Assembly: GCF_003634215.1 (NCBI RefSeq) | Contig: NZ_RBWX01000007.1 | Coordinates: 1,412,945 to 1,476,944, forward strand | DNA from: Sphingosinicella microcystinivorans | GTDB taxonomy: Bacteria > Pseudomonadota > Alphaproteobacteria > Sphingomonadales > Sphingomonadaceae | Direction of reading: 5' to 3' | DNA length: 64,000 nt | In this document: positions 21,614 through 31,494 of the stretch, piece after piece | How the letters are laid out: each line of letters starts with the position of its first letter | How positions within the stretch are numbered: position 1 is the first letter of the stretch | Notes under the pieces: model-generated | Seen by the model: the letters and a program-made list of their open reading frames with translations, nothing else | What the model was told of the DNA's origin: nothing | The model's database searches: none | Position numbers and translations under genes: made by a program

Positions 21614-23059
21614 ATGGGTGGCAGGTTTTTCGGTCTGATGGGAGGCGCGGCGCTCGCCGCGCTTGTGGCAACGCCGGCGGCGGCGGAAAGCCTCCGCGAT
21701 GCGATGGCCGCCGCTTATGCCAACAACCCCGTGCTTGCAGGCGCCCGCGCGGGCCAGCAGGCAGTGTCCGAAGGTGTCGTTCAGCAGCTCGGTGAGTTTC
21801 GTCCCACGCTGGGCGCGCAGGCCGCGCTCAATCAGGAAACCACCGGACCGGGCCGCTTCAACGACATGAGCCGTCTTGTCACGGTCGGCGTGCAGCTCTC
21901 GCAGCCCGTCTATCGCGGCGGCCGTCTGCAGGCTGGTCTCAAGGCCGCCAAGAGCCGCGAAGTCGCGGGCCGCGAACAGCTTCGGGCGACCGAGAACCAG
22001 ACGATCTTCGATACGGTCGTCGCCTATATGGATGTGCTGCGCCTGCAGGCCGAGGTAGACCTCACCTCGAACCAGGTGCGCGTGCTTGAACGCCAGTTGC
22101 AGGCGTCGAACGACCGTTTCGAAGTCGGCGACCTGACCCGGACGGACGTTGCGCAGAGCGATGCGCGCCTCGCGCTGGCGCGCAGCCAGAATATCGCCGC
22201 GCTCGGCAACCTTGCGAATGCGCGCGCGACCTATGAGCGCGTGGTCGGCCACGCGCCAGAAAACCTCGAGCAGCCGCAGCTGCCGCCGCTCATCCCCGGC
22301 ACGCAGCAGCAGGCGATCGACCTCGCGCTTGCCGACAGCCCGTTCATGCTCGCCGCGAAGTCCGAGCAGGAAGCCGCGCGTCAGGACGTTCGCGTACAGA
22401 AAGGTGCGCGCCTGCCGAGCCTCGATGCGACGTTCGGTGTCGGTTACACCAACTTTCGCGGTCTTTCCGCAGCGGGCGCGGGCGTCCGCACCAGCGGTAT
22501 CGATTATACGCAGAACATCGGCGCGACGCTGACGCTGCCGATCTTCCAGGCGGGCGTGCAGGGCTCGCGCATCCGGGAGGCCGAGGCGCGCTTTTCGCAG
22601 GCCGAGCAGGGCACGTTCGCCACTGAGCGCAACACGATCGAAAGCGCGCGGCAAGCTTGGGAAAACCTGCAAAGTGCCCGCTCGACGATCGAATCGGCCA
22701 AGATTCAGGTCAGCGCCAACGAACTCGCGCTTGAAGGCACGCGCGCCGAGAATGAGGTCGGCTCGCGCGATATCCTCGATGTGCTGAATGCCGAGCAGGA
22801 GCTGCTCGACGCGCGCGTCACCCTCGTGCGCGCCGAACGCGATGCGTTCGTGGCGGCCTATGCGCTGCTTGCGACGGTAGGCCGCGCCGAGGCGGACGAC
22901 CTCGATCTGCCGGTCGAAGTCTATCGCCCAGAGGCGTATACTGCGCAGGCGAAGCGGCACTGGGTGGACTGGGCGCCCGGCGACAGGCAGCCCGTGACGA
23001 CGCAGGTGAAGGCGCCGGACACGATGGGGCCGCCGGTTCCGCCGAGCGTCCAGCAGTAG
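21614..23059 (+). CDS. tolC: TolC-family outer-membrane efflux channel
   Basis: A 481-residue protein with a signal peptide (cleavage near ATPAAAES, about residue 25), then the two-repeat outer membrane efflux protein architecture with long helices. Visible hallmarks are PVYRGGRLQAGLKAAKSREV and the coiled-coil stretch VRVLERQLQASNDRFEVGDL with TRTDVAQSDARLA. The second repeat ends LEGTRAENEVGSRDILDVLN. The protein forms the trimeric channel used by type I secretion and RND/MFS efflux. The C-terminus carries a short proline-rich tail. The gene sits between the pcm-like gene and popZ. No inner-membrane partner genes lie nearby, so it probably serves several exporters. Confidence 0.92.
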   Translation: MGGRFFGLMGGAALAALVATPAAAESLRDAMAAAYANNPVLAGARAGQQAVSEGVVQQLGEFRPTLGAQAALNQETTGPGRFNDMSRLVTVGVQLSQPVYRGGRLQAGLKAAKSREVAGREQLRATENQTIFDTVVAYMDVLRLQAEVDLTSNQVRVLERQLQASNDRFEVGDLTRTDVAQSDARLALARSQNIAALGNLANARATYERVVGHAPENLEQPQLPPLIPGTQQQAIDLALADSPFMLAAKSEQEAARQDVRVQKGARLPSLDATFGVGYTNFRGLSAAGAGVRTSGIDYTQNIGATLTLPIFQAGVQGSRIREAEARFSQAEQGTFATERNTIESARQAWENLQSARSTIESAKIQVSANELALEGTRAENEVGSRDILDVLNAEQELLDARVTLVRAERDAFVAAYALLATVGRAEADDLDLPVEVYRPEAYTAQAKRHWVDWAPGDRQPVTTQVKAPDTMGPPVPPSVQQ

Positions 23060-23099
23060 CCGCGTGACAACGCCCGGCGATTGGCGCTAAATCGCACCT

Positions 23100-23513
23100 A
23101 TGGCAGGCAAGCCCGAACCTACGATGGAGGAAATCCTCGCATCTATCCGCCGCATCATTGCGGAGGATGACAGCGAGCGCGTCCGCGCGCCCGAGCCCGA
23201 GCCCGACTTCGACGACGAGGATGAACCGCTGGACGACACCGGTGCGCGGTTCGAGGCGGAGCCTTCCGCAGTGCTGGAGCTTTCGGAAGAAGCGCAATCC
23301 GCGGTTTCCGATGATATCATGGCGAAAGCGTCCGAGAGTTTCTCCGCCCTGTCCTCCCTGCGCCTGCGCGGCGACGGGGCGGGGCCGGAAACGCTCGAAG
23401 GCCTCGTCCGGGAAATGCTGCAGCCCATGCTGAAATCCTGGCTCGACGCCAATCTGCCGGAGATCGTCGAGCAGATGGTCGCCCGCGAGATCGCCCGCAT
23501 CACGCGCAAGTAA
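23100..23513 (+). CDS. popZ: Polar organising protein PopZ (DUF2497 family)
   Basis: A 137-residue acidic protein with the two conserved ends of PopZ: an N-terminal helix, PTMEEILASIRRIIAEDD, and a C-terminal oligomerisation region, GLVREMLQPMLKSWLDANLP followed by EIVEQMVAREIARI. An acidic, disordered linker (residues ~25-60, rich in Glu, Pro and Asp) joins them. In Caulobacter PopZ anchors the chromosome origin through ParB and builds a polar microdomain. The gene lies 40 bp after tolC and 48 bp before valS in the same direction, the usual alphaproteobacterial setting. Confidence 0.92.
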   Translation: MAGKPEPTMEEILASIRRIIAEDDSERVRAPEPEPDFDDEDEPLDDTGARFEAEPSAVLELSEEAQSAVSDDIMAKASESFSALSSLRLRGDGAGPETLEGLVREMLQPMLKSWLDANLPEIVEQMVAREIARITRK

Positions 23514-23561
23514 GCGCACCGCCCGCTTGCCGCATCGCAGCATCGCTGGCAAAGAGCGCGC

Positions 23562-26261
23562 ATGACGATCGAAAAGACCTTCGCGCCGGGCGAAATCGAG
23601 GCCCGCTGGTACAAATACTGGGAAGAGAACGGGAAATTCCGTCCCGAGCGCCCGGATGCGGCGCCGTTCACGATCGTAAACCCGCCGCCCAATGTCACGG
23701 GCAGCCTCCACATCGGCCACGCGCTCGACAACACGCTGCAGGATATCGTGATCCGCTACGAACGCCTGCGCGGCAAGGATGCGCTCTGGGTGGTCGGCAC
23801 CGATCACGCCGGCATCGCCACGCAGATGGTGGTCGAGCGCCAGCTTGAAGAAAAGCAGGACAAGCGCACCAACTACAGCCGCGAGGATTTCATCGCGAAG
23901 GTGTGGGACTGGAAGGCCGAAAGCGGCGGCCAGATCACGCGCCAGCTGCGCCGCCTCGGCTGCTCGATGGATTGGAGCCGTGAGCAGTTCACGATGGACC
24001 CGCACTTCACGCGCGCGGTCGTGAAGGTGTTCGTCGACCTCTATAATCAGGGCCTCATCTACCGCGACAAAAGGCTGGTGAACTGGGATCCGAAGCTCAA
24101 AACCGCCATTTCGGACCTCGAGGTCGAAACGCGCGAGGTCAAGGGCCACTTCTGGCGCTTCAAATATCCGCTCGCTGACGGCGCGACGCTCGCCGACGGC
24201 CGCGTCTACATCGAGGTCGCCACCACGCGCCCCGAAACCATGCTCGCCGACATGGCGGTTGCCGTGCATCCGGAAGACGAACGCTACAAGAGCGTGATCG
24301 GCAAGGACATCGTGCAGCCGATCACCGGTCGCCGCTTCAAAGTGGTCGCCGACGAGCACGCCGACCCCGAGCTCGGCTCGGGCGCGGTGAAGATCACGCC
24401 GGGCCACGACTTCAACGACTTCGAGGTCGGCAAGCGCGCCGGCATCAAGCCGGCGGACATGCTCAACATGTTCGACGCCGAAGCGAAGGTCGTGCAGACG
24501 GCGGACGGGCTGATTCCGGCGGAGTTTCTTGGCCTCGACCGGTTCGATGCCCGAAAGCTGGTCGTCGAGCGGCTGAAGGAACAGGGCTTCCTGATCCCGC
24601 ACGTCTCGAAGGACAAGGACGGCGAGGAAACGCAGCACGACGCCGAACCGCGCACGATCCAGACGCCTTTCGGCGATCGCGGCGGCGTGGTCATCGAGCC
24701 TTGGCTCACCGACCAGTGGTATGTGAACGCCGAGGAGCTTGCGAAAAAGCCCATTGAAGCGGTCCGCAGCGGCGCCATCGAGATCGTCCCCAAGACGTGG
24801 GAAAAGACCTTCTTCAACTGGATGGAAAACATCCAGCCGTGGTGTGTCTCCCGCCAGCTCTGGTGGGGCCACCGGATTCCGGCTTGGTTCGACGAGGACG
24901 GAAACGTCTTTGTCGCGGAAACTGAAGATGAAGCGCAGGCGCTCGCGGGCAACCGGAAGCTCACCCGCGACGAAGACGTCCTCGACACGTGGTTCTCCTC
25001 CGCGCTTTGGCCCTTCGCCACGCTGGGCTGGCCTAACGCCGACGCGCCGCTTCTGAAGAAGCACTATCCGAACGATCTCTGCATCTCGGGCTTCGACATC
25101 CTGTTCTTCTGGGATGCGCGCATGGCGATGCAGGGGATGCACTTCTTGGGCGATGTGCCGTGGAAGCGGCTCTATCTGCACGGGCTGGTGCGCGCGGCGG
25201 ACGGCCAGAAGATGTCCAAGTCGAAGGGCAATGTCGTCGATCCGCTCGGGCTGATCGACAAATATGGCGCCGATGCGCTGCGCTTCTTCATGGCGGCGAT
25301 GGAGAGCCAGGGCCGCGACGTGAAGATGGACGAGCGCCGGGTCGAGGGCTACCGCAACTTCGCGACCAAGCTGTGGAACGCCGCGCGTTTCTGCCAGTCG
25401 AACGGCATCGAAGCCTCGCGTACCATCGCCGCGCCCGCAGCCTCGCTTGCCGTCAACCGCTGGATCATCGCCGAGGTCGCCGCGACCGCGCAGGCGCTCG
25501 AAATCGCGATGGCGGAGCTTCGCTTCGATGCATATGCGGACGCAATATACCAGTTCACGTGGAGCCGCTTCTGCGACTGGTATCTCGAACTCATCAAGCC
25601 CGTGCTCTCAGAGGGCGGGGCAGGGGCGGACGAGACGCGCACCGTCGCGGGCTGGGCGCTCGACCAGATTCTGGTCATGCTCCACCCGGTGATGCCGTTC
25701 GTGACGGAAGAGCTTTGGCACGCGCTCGGCGACCGGGGCGGGCACGATCTCATCACCGCGAAGTGGGCGGATGTCGGCGCGGTCGATGCCAGTGCTTCGG
25801 CGGAGATCGACTGGCTGATCCGGCTCGTCTCCGAAATTCGCTCCAGCCGCACCGAGCTGGGCGTGCCGCCTGGTACGAAACTGCCGCTCCACGTCCGCGA
25901 TTGTTCACCGGGCACAGCGGCGCGGCTTGATAACAACCGCGCGATGATCGAACGGCTGGCGCGCATCGAGACCATCTCGACCGATCCGGCCCCCGCAGGT
26001 GGCGCGGCCCAGATCGTTGTCGACGAGGCGACCTATGTGCTTCCGCTCGAAGGCGTCATCGATCTCGCCGCAGAGCGCATCCGCCTCGAAAAGAACGCCG
26101 CGGCGGCAGAGAAGGAGCGCGACAGCCTCGCGGGCCGTCTCGGCAACCCGGCGTTCGTCGACAAGGCAAAGCCGGAAGCGGTCGAAAAGGCACGCGCCGA
26201 TCACGCGGAGAAGTCCGCCGAAGCGGAGCGGCTCAGGGCTGCGCTGGCGCGGTTGGGCTAG
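23562..26261 (+). CDS. valS: Valyl-tRNA synthetase
   Basis: An 899-residue class I aminoacyl-tRNA synthetase. The HIGH motif appears as [14 protein letters not shown] near residue 50 and the KMSKS loop as [14 protein letters not shown] near residue 549. The editing domain lies between, with [19 protein letters not shown]. The anticodon-binding domain and a C-terminal coiled coil ([20 protein letters not shown]) follow, as in bacterial ValRS. The length is normal. It charges tRNA-Val with valine. It is last in the tolC-popZ-valS run and ends 8 bp before the stop of a convergent small gene. Confidence 0.97.
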   Translation: MTIEKTFAPGEIEARWYKYWEENGKFRPERPDAAPFTIVNPPPNVTGSLHIGHALDNTLQDIVIRYERLRGKDALWVVGTDHAGIATQMVVERQLEEKQDKRTNYSREDFIAKVWDWKAESGGQITRQLRRLGCSMDWSREQFTMDPHFTRAVVKVFVDLYNQGLIYRDKRLVNWDPKLKTAISDLEVETREVKGHFWRFKYPLADGATLADGRVYIEVATTRPETMLADMAVAVHPEDERYKSVIGKDIVQPITGRRFKVVADEHADPELGSGAVKITPGHDFNDFEVGKRAGIKPADMLNMFDAEAKVVQTADGLIPAEFLGLDRFDARKLVVERLKEQGFLIPHVSKDKDGEETQHDAEPRTIQTPFGDRGGVVIEPWLTDQWYVNAEELAKKPIEAVRSGAIEIVPKTWEKTFFNWMENIQPWCVSRQLWWGHRIPAWFDEDGNVFVAETEDEAQALAGNRKLTRDEDVLDTWFSSALWPFATLGWPNADAPLLKKHYPNDLCISGFDILFFWDARMAMQGMHFLGDVPWKRLYLHGLVRAADGQKMSKSKGNVVDPLGLIDKYGADALRFFMAAMESQGRDVKMDERRVEGYRNFATKLWNAARFCQSNGIEASRTIAAPAASLAVNRWIIAEVAATAQALEIAMAELRFDAYADAIYQFTWSRFCDWYLELIKPVLSEGGAGADETRTVAGWALDQILVMLHPVMPFVTEELWHALGDRGGHDLITAKWADVGAVDASASAEIDWLIRLVSEIRSSRTELGVPPGTKLPLHVRDCSPGTAARLDNNRAMIERLARIETISTDPAPAGGAAQIVVDEATYVLPLEGVIDLAAERIRLEKNAAAAEKERDSLAGRLGNPAFVDKAKPEAVEKARADHAEKSAEAERLRAALARLG

Positions 26262-26268
26262 AGCACCC

Positions 26269-26376
26269 TCAGCTCGACATCAGCACGAACATCGCCGCCA
26301 GCAGCACGCCGCAGACGCCGAGGACGAACAGAAGCTTGCGATCATCGCGCATCCGCTTCGGTTTCTTCTTCGTCAC
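26269..26376 (-). CDS. Small single-pass membrane protein (35 aa)
   Basis: From a GTG at 26376 the minus strand encodes a 35-residue protein. A lysine/arginine-rich N-terminus (TKKKPKRMRDDRK) is followed by one hydrophobic helix (LLFVLGVCGVLLAAMFVLM). A GGGGGAGG ribosome binding site lies inside the last codons of ygfZ, two codons before its stop, so it would be translated together with ygfZ. I know no function. The charge pattern predicts an N-in orientation. Confidence 0.6.
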   Translation of the reverse strand: MTKKKPKRMRDDRKLLFVLGVCGVLLAAMFVLMSS

Positions 26377-26378
26377 GC

Positions 26379-27179
26379 TCAGTCCTCCCCCTCTGCACGG
26401 CGCGGCAGCCATTCCGGCCATTCCACGCTGACCGGGTGGCCGCCGAGCGTCAGCAGTGCATCTGCATATTCCATGCGAAGATAAGCGATGCCGTGCGCGC
26501 CTTCAAAGCTGCGCAGCGTGCCGGCCTCGCGGTCTCCGGCCATGATCGTGCGTTCCTCGCCTACCGGGTCCGCGAGCATTACCGGCACGAAGCGCTTGTT
26601 CACCTTCGCGCGCCAGTTCATCCGCGCGGTGTTTTCCTGCCCGACGTAACAGCCCTTGGAGAAGCTGACACCGTTCAGCTCGGCAGCGTTCGTTTCCAGC
26701 CACATTGTCTTGTCGATTTCGAAGTCGGGCGTATCGGGCACGCCGAGGCCGATGCGCCAAGCGTGCCATGCCGCCGCGTCCGCATCCACCGAACCGCCCG
26801 CCGCGAGCCAGCGCTGACCGAGTGCTGGGAGGCGGGGGTCGCTGGGCCGGGAAAGCGTGCGCTCCTTCCACCCCGCGAAGACGCGCAGCCCGGAGGGCGC
26901 GATGTCGATAGCGCGGCGCAGGCGGTACATCCTCAGCCTCTTCGCGAGGTCGTCGGCGCGGCTCTTGTGGACATCAATGAAGATGCCCGCCTCGCCGCCG
27001 TCGTAGAGGATCATGTCGGCGAGATACTTGCCCTGCGCCGAAAGCAGCCCGGCCCATACCGGCGTCTCGTGCGTCAGCGTCTTTTCCGAAACGTCGTTGG
27101 TGACAAGCCCGTTCAGGAAACCCCGCACGTCCTCGCCGGACACCACGAGCACGGTGCGATCATCAAGATATGCAATCAT
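26379..27179 (-). CDS. ygfZ: YgfZ/GcvT-type folate-binding protein (Fe-S cluster maintenance)
   Basis: A 266-residue protein starting MIAYLDDRTVLVVSGED, with the early GFLNGLVTNDV segment and the signature KGCYVGQENTARMNWRAKVN that defines the YgfZ branch of the GcvT family. The Cys in KGCYxGQE is present. YgfZ uses tetrahydrofolate to help assemble or repair certain Fe-S enzymes such as MiaB. The ATG at 27179 is chosen over upstream codons because the family begins there. It is divergent from the dihydroorotase gene, with about 55 bp between starts. Confidence 0.92.
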   Translation of the reverse strand: MIAYLDDRTVLVVSGEDVRGFLNGLVTNDVSEKTLTHETPVWAGLLSAQGKYLADMILYDGGEAGIFIDVHKSRADDLAKRLRMYRLRRAIDIAPSGLRVFAGWKERTLSRPSDPRLPALGQRWLAAGGSVDADAAAWHAWRIGLGVPDTPDFEIDKTMWLETNAAELNGVSFSKGCYVGQENTARMNWRAKVNKRFVPVMLADPVGEERTIMAGDREAGTLRSFEGAHGIAYLRMEYADALLTLGGHPVSVEWPEWLPRRAEGED

Positions 27180-27234
27180 GGAGTCGAAGCTAGGGACTGG
27201 TACGCGACGTGCAAGGGGGTATAGCATCGCAGTC

Positions 27235-28563
27235 ATGACCCAGAGCTTTGATCTCGTCCTGAAGGGCGGCCATGTCTTCACGCCTGCGGGCCTTGTTCAG
27301 ACCGATGTTGGGGTGCGCGGACGCAGCATTGCCGCGCTCGGATCGTTCGCCGATGCGGGCGAAGTGATCGACTGCACCGGCCTCACCGTGCTGCCCGGTG
27401 TCATCGATACGCAGGTCCACTTTCGCGAGCCCGGTCTCGAACACAAGGAAGACCTCGAATCGGGAAGCCGTGCCGCCGTGATGGGCGGGGTGACGGGGGT
27501 GTTCGAAATGCCGAACACCAATCCCAATACCGACAGCGCCGAAGCGCTCGCCCACAAGCTGGAGCGCGCCAAGGGCCGCATGTGGTGCGAACACGCTTTC
27601 TACGTGGGCGCGACTGATGCGAACGCGGAAAACCTCCGCGAGCTGGAAATGCTGCCGGGTGCCTGCGGCGTGAAGGTGTTCATGGGCGCGTCGACCGGCA
27701 GCCTGCTGGTGGAGGATGACGCGACGCTTCTCCGGGTACTGCGCTCAGGCCGCCGCCGTGTCGCGATCCATGCCGAGGACGAGCCTCGGATGCAGGCACG
27801 CAAGGATCTGCGTGTCGAGGGTGACCCCTCCAGCCATTCGGTCTGGCGTGACGACGAGTCGGCGATCCTTGCCACGCGCCGCGTACTCGGACTCGCGCGC
27901 GAGGCGAAACGGCGCATCCATGTGCTCCACGTCACCACGCCCGCAGAGCTGGAACTGCTTGCGCAGCACAAGGACATCGCGAGCTGCGAGGTGACGCCGC
28001 AGCACCTGACCCTGGCGGGGGAGGAGGCCTATCCGCGCCTCGGCACCTACGCGCAGATGAACCCGCCGATCCGCTCCGGCGCGCATCGCGACGGCCTCTG
28101 GCACTGGCTCCGCCAGGGCGTGCCCGATGTCTGGGGCTCCGACCACGCGCCGCACACGAAGGAAGAGAAGGCGAAGCCCTATCCGGCGAGCCCCAGCGGC
28201 ATGCCCGGCGTGCAGACGCTGCTACCGCTGCTGCTCGATCATCTGGCGGCGGGGCGCGTGACGCTGGAGCGCGTCGTCGATCTCACGTCAGCCGGGGCCG
28301 TTCGTTTGTTCGGCCTTACCGCCAAGGGCCGTATCGCGCCGGGCTTCGACGCCGATTTCAGCATCGTCGATCTCAAGTCGCGCTGGACGATCGAGAACGA
28401 CTGGCTGCAATCGAAGTGCGGCTGGTCGCCGTTCGAAGGCATGACGCTCACGGGCCGCCCCGTCGGCACGATCATCCGCGGCCGCCGCGTGATGTGGGAC
28501 GCGGGCCTCATCGGCACCGCCATCGGCGAACCCTTCCGTTTTGACGAGACGCTGCGAGCCTGA
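27235..28563 (+). CDS. pyrC: Dihydroorotase (class I, PyrC/AllB-like amidohydrolase)
   Basis: A 442-residue cyclic amidohydrolase. The metal site is seen in GVIDTQVHFREPG, the carbamylated lysine in GACGVKVFMGASTGSL, then histidines in AIHAEDEPR and IHVLHVTTPAE, and the catalytic aspartate in WGSDHAPH. This set fits dihydroorotase, which closes carbamoyl-aspartate to dihydroorotate in pyrimidine synthesis. The relatives allantoinase and hydantoinase are less likely given the REPGLEHKED opening. The ATG at 27235 fits the family start; the upstream extension overlaps the divergent ygfZ gene. Confidence 0.88.
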   Translation: MTQSFDLVLKGGHVFTPAGLVQTDVGVRGRSIAALGSFADAGEVIDCTGLTVLPGVIDTQVHFREPGLEHKEDLESGSRAAVMGGVTGVFEMPNTNPNTDSAEALAHKLERAKGRMWCEHAFYVGATDANAENLRELEMLPGACGVKVFMGASTGSLLVEDDATLLRVLRSGRRRVAIHAEDEPRMQARKDLRVEGDPSSHSVWRDDESAILATRRVLGLAREAKRRIHVLHVTTPAELELLAQHKDIASCEVTPQHLTLAGEEAYPRLGTYAQMNPPIRSGAHRDGLWHWLRQGVPDVWGSDHAPHTKEEKAKPYPASPSGMPGVQTLLPLLLDHLAAGRVTLERVVDLTSAGAVRLFGLTAKGRIAPGFDADFSIVDLKSRWTIENDWLQSKCGWSPFEGMTLTGRPVGTIIRGRRVMWDAGLIGTAIGEPFRFDETLRA

Positions 28564-28586
28564 GCAAAACATTTGGGGGGAGCGTC

Positions 28587-30176
28587 GTGACGGCCGAGAG
28601 CGTGGAGCAGGAATTCGACGTCAAGCGCGACCGACTGGTGATCCTCGCCTCGTCGCTCGGCACCATTTTCGAATGGTATGATTTTTTCATCTACGGCACG
28701 CTCGCGGCGCTGCTCGGGCGCAAGTTCTTCCAGGTGGAAAGCGAAACGCTCGCCTTCCTGCTCAGCCTCGCGACCTTTGCCGTCGGCTTCCTCGTCCGCC
28801 CGCTCGGCGCGATCCTGTTCGGCTATCTCGGCGACAAGGTTGGCCGGAAATATACGTTCCTCGTGACGATCACCGTCATGGGCCTAGCCACCGCCGCGAT
28901 CGGCCTGCTGCCGACCTACGCGCAGATCGGCGTCGCCGCGCCGCTCATCCTCATCGGGCTTCGCTTTGCGCAGGGCCTCGCGCTTGGCGGCGAATATGGC
29001 GGCGCTGCGGTTTACGTCGCCGAGCACGCACCCGCGCACCGGCGCGGCTTCTACACGAGCTGGATTCAGATCGCCGTGGTCTGCGGTTTCCTGCTCTCGA
29101 TCATCGTCGTCGTCTCCACGACCACGATTATCGGCAAGGAGGCGTTCGAGGCGTGGGGCTGGCGCATCCCGTTCCTCGCCTCGCTGATCCTGCTCGCAAT
29201 CTCGATCTGGATTCGCATGAAGCTGAACGAGAGCCCGGTGTTTCGCGCGATGAAAGCAGCGGGAACAACCGCGGCCAATCCATTCGTGGAGAGCTTCCGG
29301 GAGCGGGGAAATGTCGGCCGCATACTCATCGCGCTCTGCATTGCCGCGGGTTTCACGGTGATCTGGTACAATGCGCAGTTCTACACGCTCTATTTCCTGC
29401 AGGGCGCAGCAAGAGTCGCCGAGCCCGATGCCCGGCTGCTCGTCGGCGCGGCCGTCGTCGTGGGCGCGCCGAGCTTCATCTTCTTTGGCTGGCTCTCCGA
29501 CAAGATCGGACGCAAGCCCGTGATCCTCACCGGTTTCGCGCTCACGCTCGTGCTGCTGTTCCCGCTTTACTGGTTGATCTCTGCGGCGGCGAACCCGGCG
29601 CTGGAACGCGCGATGACCGCGCACCCGGTCACCATCGTCACGCCCGAAGGCTGCCGCTACGATCCTTTCGCGGATGGCCAGCAGGGGACCTGCGCCGAAA
29701 CGCTCGAATGGTTCGCGGCGAACGGCCTCAACTACACGCGCATGCCCGCCGATGTGGCGGAGGTCGAAGTCCTGGTCGCCGATGCGCGCATTCAGGGGTT
29801 TCAGCCCGAAGTGTTCCGTACTGCGCTCGGCGCGGCGGGCTATCCTGAAAGCTCGGACAGCGGTGAACGGCAGGGATGGCTCGTCATCCTCGCCGCGTCC
29901 GTGATGACGCTACTCACCGGCATGACCTACGGCCCCGCTGCCGCGATGCTCGTCGAGTTGTTCCCCGCGCGTATCCGCTACACGTCGATGTCGGTGCCGT
30001 ACCACATCGGCACGGGCGTCTTCGGCGGCCTGTTGCCGCTCGTCTCGCAATATATTGTCGTGTCCACGGGCGCGGTGTTCGGCGGCCTGTGGTACACGTT
30101 CGTCATCGTTACCGTCGCGATGCTTGTAACGTACTTCTACCTTCCCGAAACGGGCGGGCGCGACATCGGCGGCTGA
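28587..30176 (+). CDS. MFS transporter of the metabolite:H+ symporter (MHS) type
   Basis: A 529-residue membrane protein with about 12 hydrophobic segments. The opening SSLGTIFEWYDFFIYGTLAA and RFAQGLALGGEYGGAAVYVA are MHS-family hallmarks, and MFS motif A occurs twice (GYLGDKVGRKYT, GWLSDKIGRKPV). A ~90-residue soluble insertion (about 340-425, with two Cys) interrupts the second half, which some members of this branch share. It probably imports a dicarboxylate, betaine or similar metabolite with protons; the substrate cannot be told. The start is GTG 28587 with a strong GGGGGGAG upstream. It ends one base from the convergent hydrolase gene. Confidence 0.88.
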   Translation: MTAESVEQEFDVKRDRLVILASSLGTIFEWYDFFIYGTLAALLGRKFFQVESETLAFLLSLATFAVGFLVRPLGAILFGYLGDKVGRKYTFLVTITVMGLATAAIGLLPTYAQIGVAAPLILIGLRFAQGLALGGEYGGAAVYVAEHAPAHRRGFYTSWIQIAVVCGFLLSIIVVVSTTTIIGKEAFEAWGWRIPFLASLILLAISIWIRMKLNESPVFRAMKAAGTTAANPFVESFRERGNVGRILIALCIAAGFTVIWYNAQFYTLYFLQGAARVAEPDARLLVGAAVVVGAPSFIFFGWLSDKIGRKPVILTGFALTLVLLFPLYWLISAAANPALERAMTAHPVTIVTPEGCRYDPFADGQQGTCAETLEWFAANGLNYTRMPADVAEVEVLVADARIQGFQPEVFRTALGAAGYPESSDSGERQGWLVILAASVMTLLTGMTYGPAAAMLVELFPARIRYTSMSVPYHIGTGVFGGLLPLVSQYIVVSTGAVFGGLWYTFVIVTVAMLVTYFYLPETGGRDIGG

Positions 30177-30177
30177 G

Positions 30178-31053
30178 CTATTTCAGCCGCGTCTTGAACC
30201 AGTCGAGCGCTTCGCCCCACGCCGCCTTCGCCGCTGTTTCGTTGTAGCTGGGGCGATAGTCGGCAAGGAAGCCATGGTCGGCTTCGGGATAGAGGATGAT
30301 CTTCGAGCGCGATTTCGCCTTTTCGAGGGCGGCCTTCATTGCGTCCACGTCGGCAACCGGGATGCCTTTGTCCTTGCCGCCGTAAAGCCCGAGTACGGGC
30401 GCTTTTAACCGCGCGGCGATCTCGATGGGCTGGCTGGTTATGATCGGCGGCTTGTTCTCGCCGGTCAGCCGCCCGTACCATGCGACGCCCGCATCCACGC
30501 GTGGGCTATGGGCGGCGTAGAGCCACGTGATGCGTCCGCCCCAGCAGAAGCCGGTGATGCCGAGCTTCGACGAATCGCCGCCGTCCGCCGCCGCGAACGC
30601 AGCAGCCCGATCGAGATCGTCCATCACGATCGCGTCGGGCACCTTCGAAACGATGCCCGAGATCAGTGTCTGGATGTCCGACTCCTTCGTCGCATCGCCC
30701 CAGCGGGCGTAGAGATCGGGAGCGATCGCATAATAGCCTGCGTGCGCGAGACGGCGGCAGATGTCCTTGATCCATTCGTGGACGCCGAAAATCTCGTGCA
30801 CCACCAGGATCACCGGCGCGCGGCCGCTACCTGCGGGTTTCACGCGGTAGGCGGGCATCTGGCCCTGCTGCACGGAGATCGAGAGCATCCGCTCGTCGAG
30901 ACCCTTGAGATCGGTCTTGAGCGTGCTGGCGGCGACAGGCTGCACGGCGGCGGCAAACCCTGCGGCGAACGTGCCGCCAACGAGTACGCCGCGGCGAGAC
31001 AGGCCCGTCGAGGCCACCCAATTGCGATCTTCGGGCAAACGGTCGGTCGTCAT
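30178..31053 (-). CDS. Dienelactone hydrolase-family protein with a Tat-like signal
   Basis: A 291-residue alpha/beta hydrolase. The N-terminus has a twin-arginine-like signal (LSRRGVLVGGTFAAGFAAAV) ending near VAAS, so it is predicted to be exported folded. The catalytic residues of the family are visible: nucleophile Cys in GFCWGGR, Asp in YGGKDKGIP and His in EADHGFLAD. Dienelactone hydrolases open lactone rings in chlorocatechol degradation, but exported members have other, unknown ester or lactone substrates. No aromatic degradation genes lie nearby. The gene is convergent with the transporter and has a 440-bp upstream region. Confidence 0.88.
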   Translation of the reverse strand: MTTDRLPEDRNWVASTGLSRRGVLVGGTFAAGFAAAVQPVAASTLKTDLKGLDERMLSISVQQGQMPAYRVKPAGSGRAPVILVVHEIFGVHEWIKDICRRLAHAGYYAIAPDLYARWGDATKESDIQTLISGIVSKVPDAIVMDDLDRAAAFAAADGGDSSKLGITGFCWGGRITWLYAAHSPRVDAGVAWYGRLTGENKPPIITSQPIEIAARLKAPVLGLYGGKDKGIPVADVDAMKAALEKAKSRSKIILYPEADHGFLADYRPSYNETAAKAAWGEALDWFKTRLK

Positions 31054-31173
31054 GGCGCGGGCTCCCTAAGGCTGAGGGCGCCTTCAGGGTCTTGGGGGAT
31101 GGGCGCCCGCAGCCATAATGCACCACCGGCACATTCGTTGCCAGTCCGATCCCTGGGCTTTGAGGGGATTATA

Positions 31174-31209
31174 GGGCGGCCCCGGCAATATGCCGAGGCC
31201 GCCCGTTTT
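31174..31209. terminator. Strong terminator-like hairpin in the 31054-31494 intergenic region
   Basis: GGGCGGCC (31174-31181) pairs with GGCCGCCC (31197-31204) around an inner stem CGGCA/TGCCG, and TTTT follows at 31206-31209 on the plus strand. No annotated gene ends here: the hydrolase gene leaves to the left and the next gene starts at 31495. It may end an unrecognised short transcript. I see no other feature in 31054-31494. Confidence 0.55.
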
Positions 31210-31494
31210 GGCAGCGTGACCCGTTTTTCAAGCACCGTTCTGTTCGCGGTCGGCACATCGGCGGGTGATCGCCGGGCGGAGCGGGTGAGATGGTCGTTGT
31301 TCTCGTTGTCGTATGCCGCAGTTCCGAATGCCGCCGAGGGTGGCCCCAGGGTCGGAGGAGACGAAGCACGGACCATGCCAGATGATGCAAACGGCGCATT
31401 CCGGCGGCGAGCCGGACGGCCTGCTTTCAAGGGTGTAAAGAACGTCGACAGCCGCTATTCCTCGCCCTCGCAATACGGTCAGTGGAGACGAGCA

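Noticed and set aside
22818-25181. 787-residue minus-strand frame
   Set aside because: Antisense to tolC, popZ and valS, all firmly identified; its composition is typical of shadow frames in GC-rich DNA.
27013-27234. Upstream extension of the dihydroorotase frame
   Set aside because: It overlaps the divergent ygfZ gene and precedes the natural family start at 27235.
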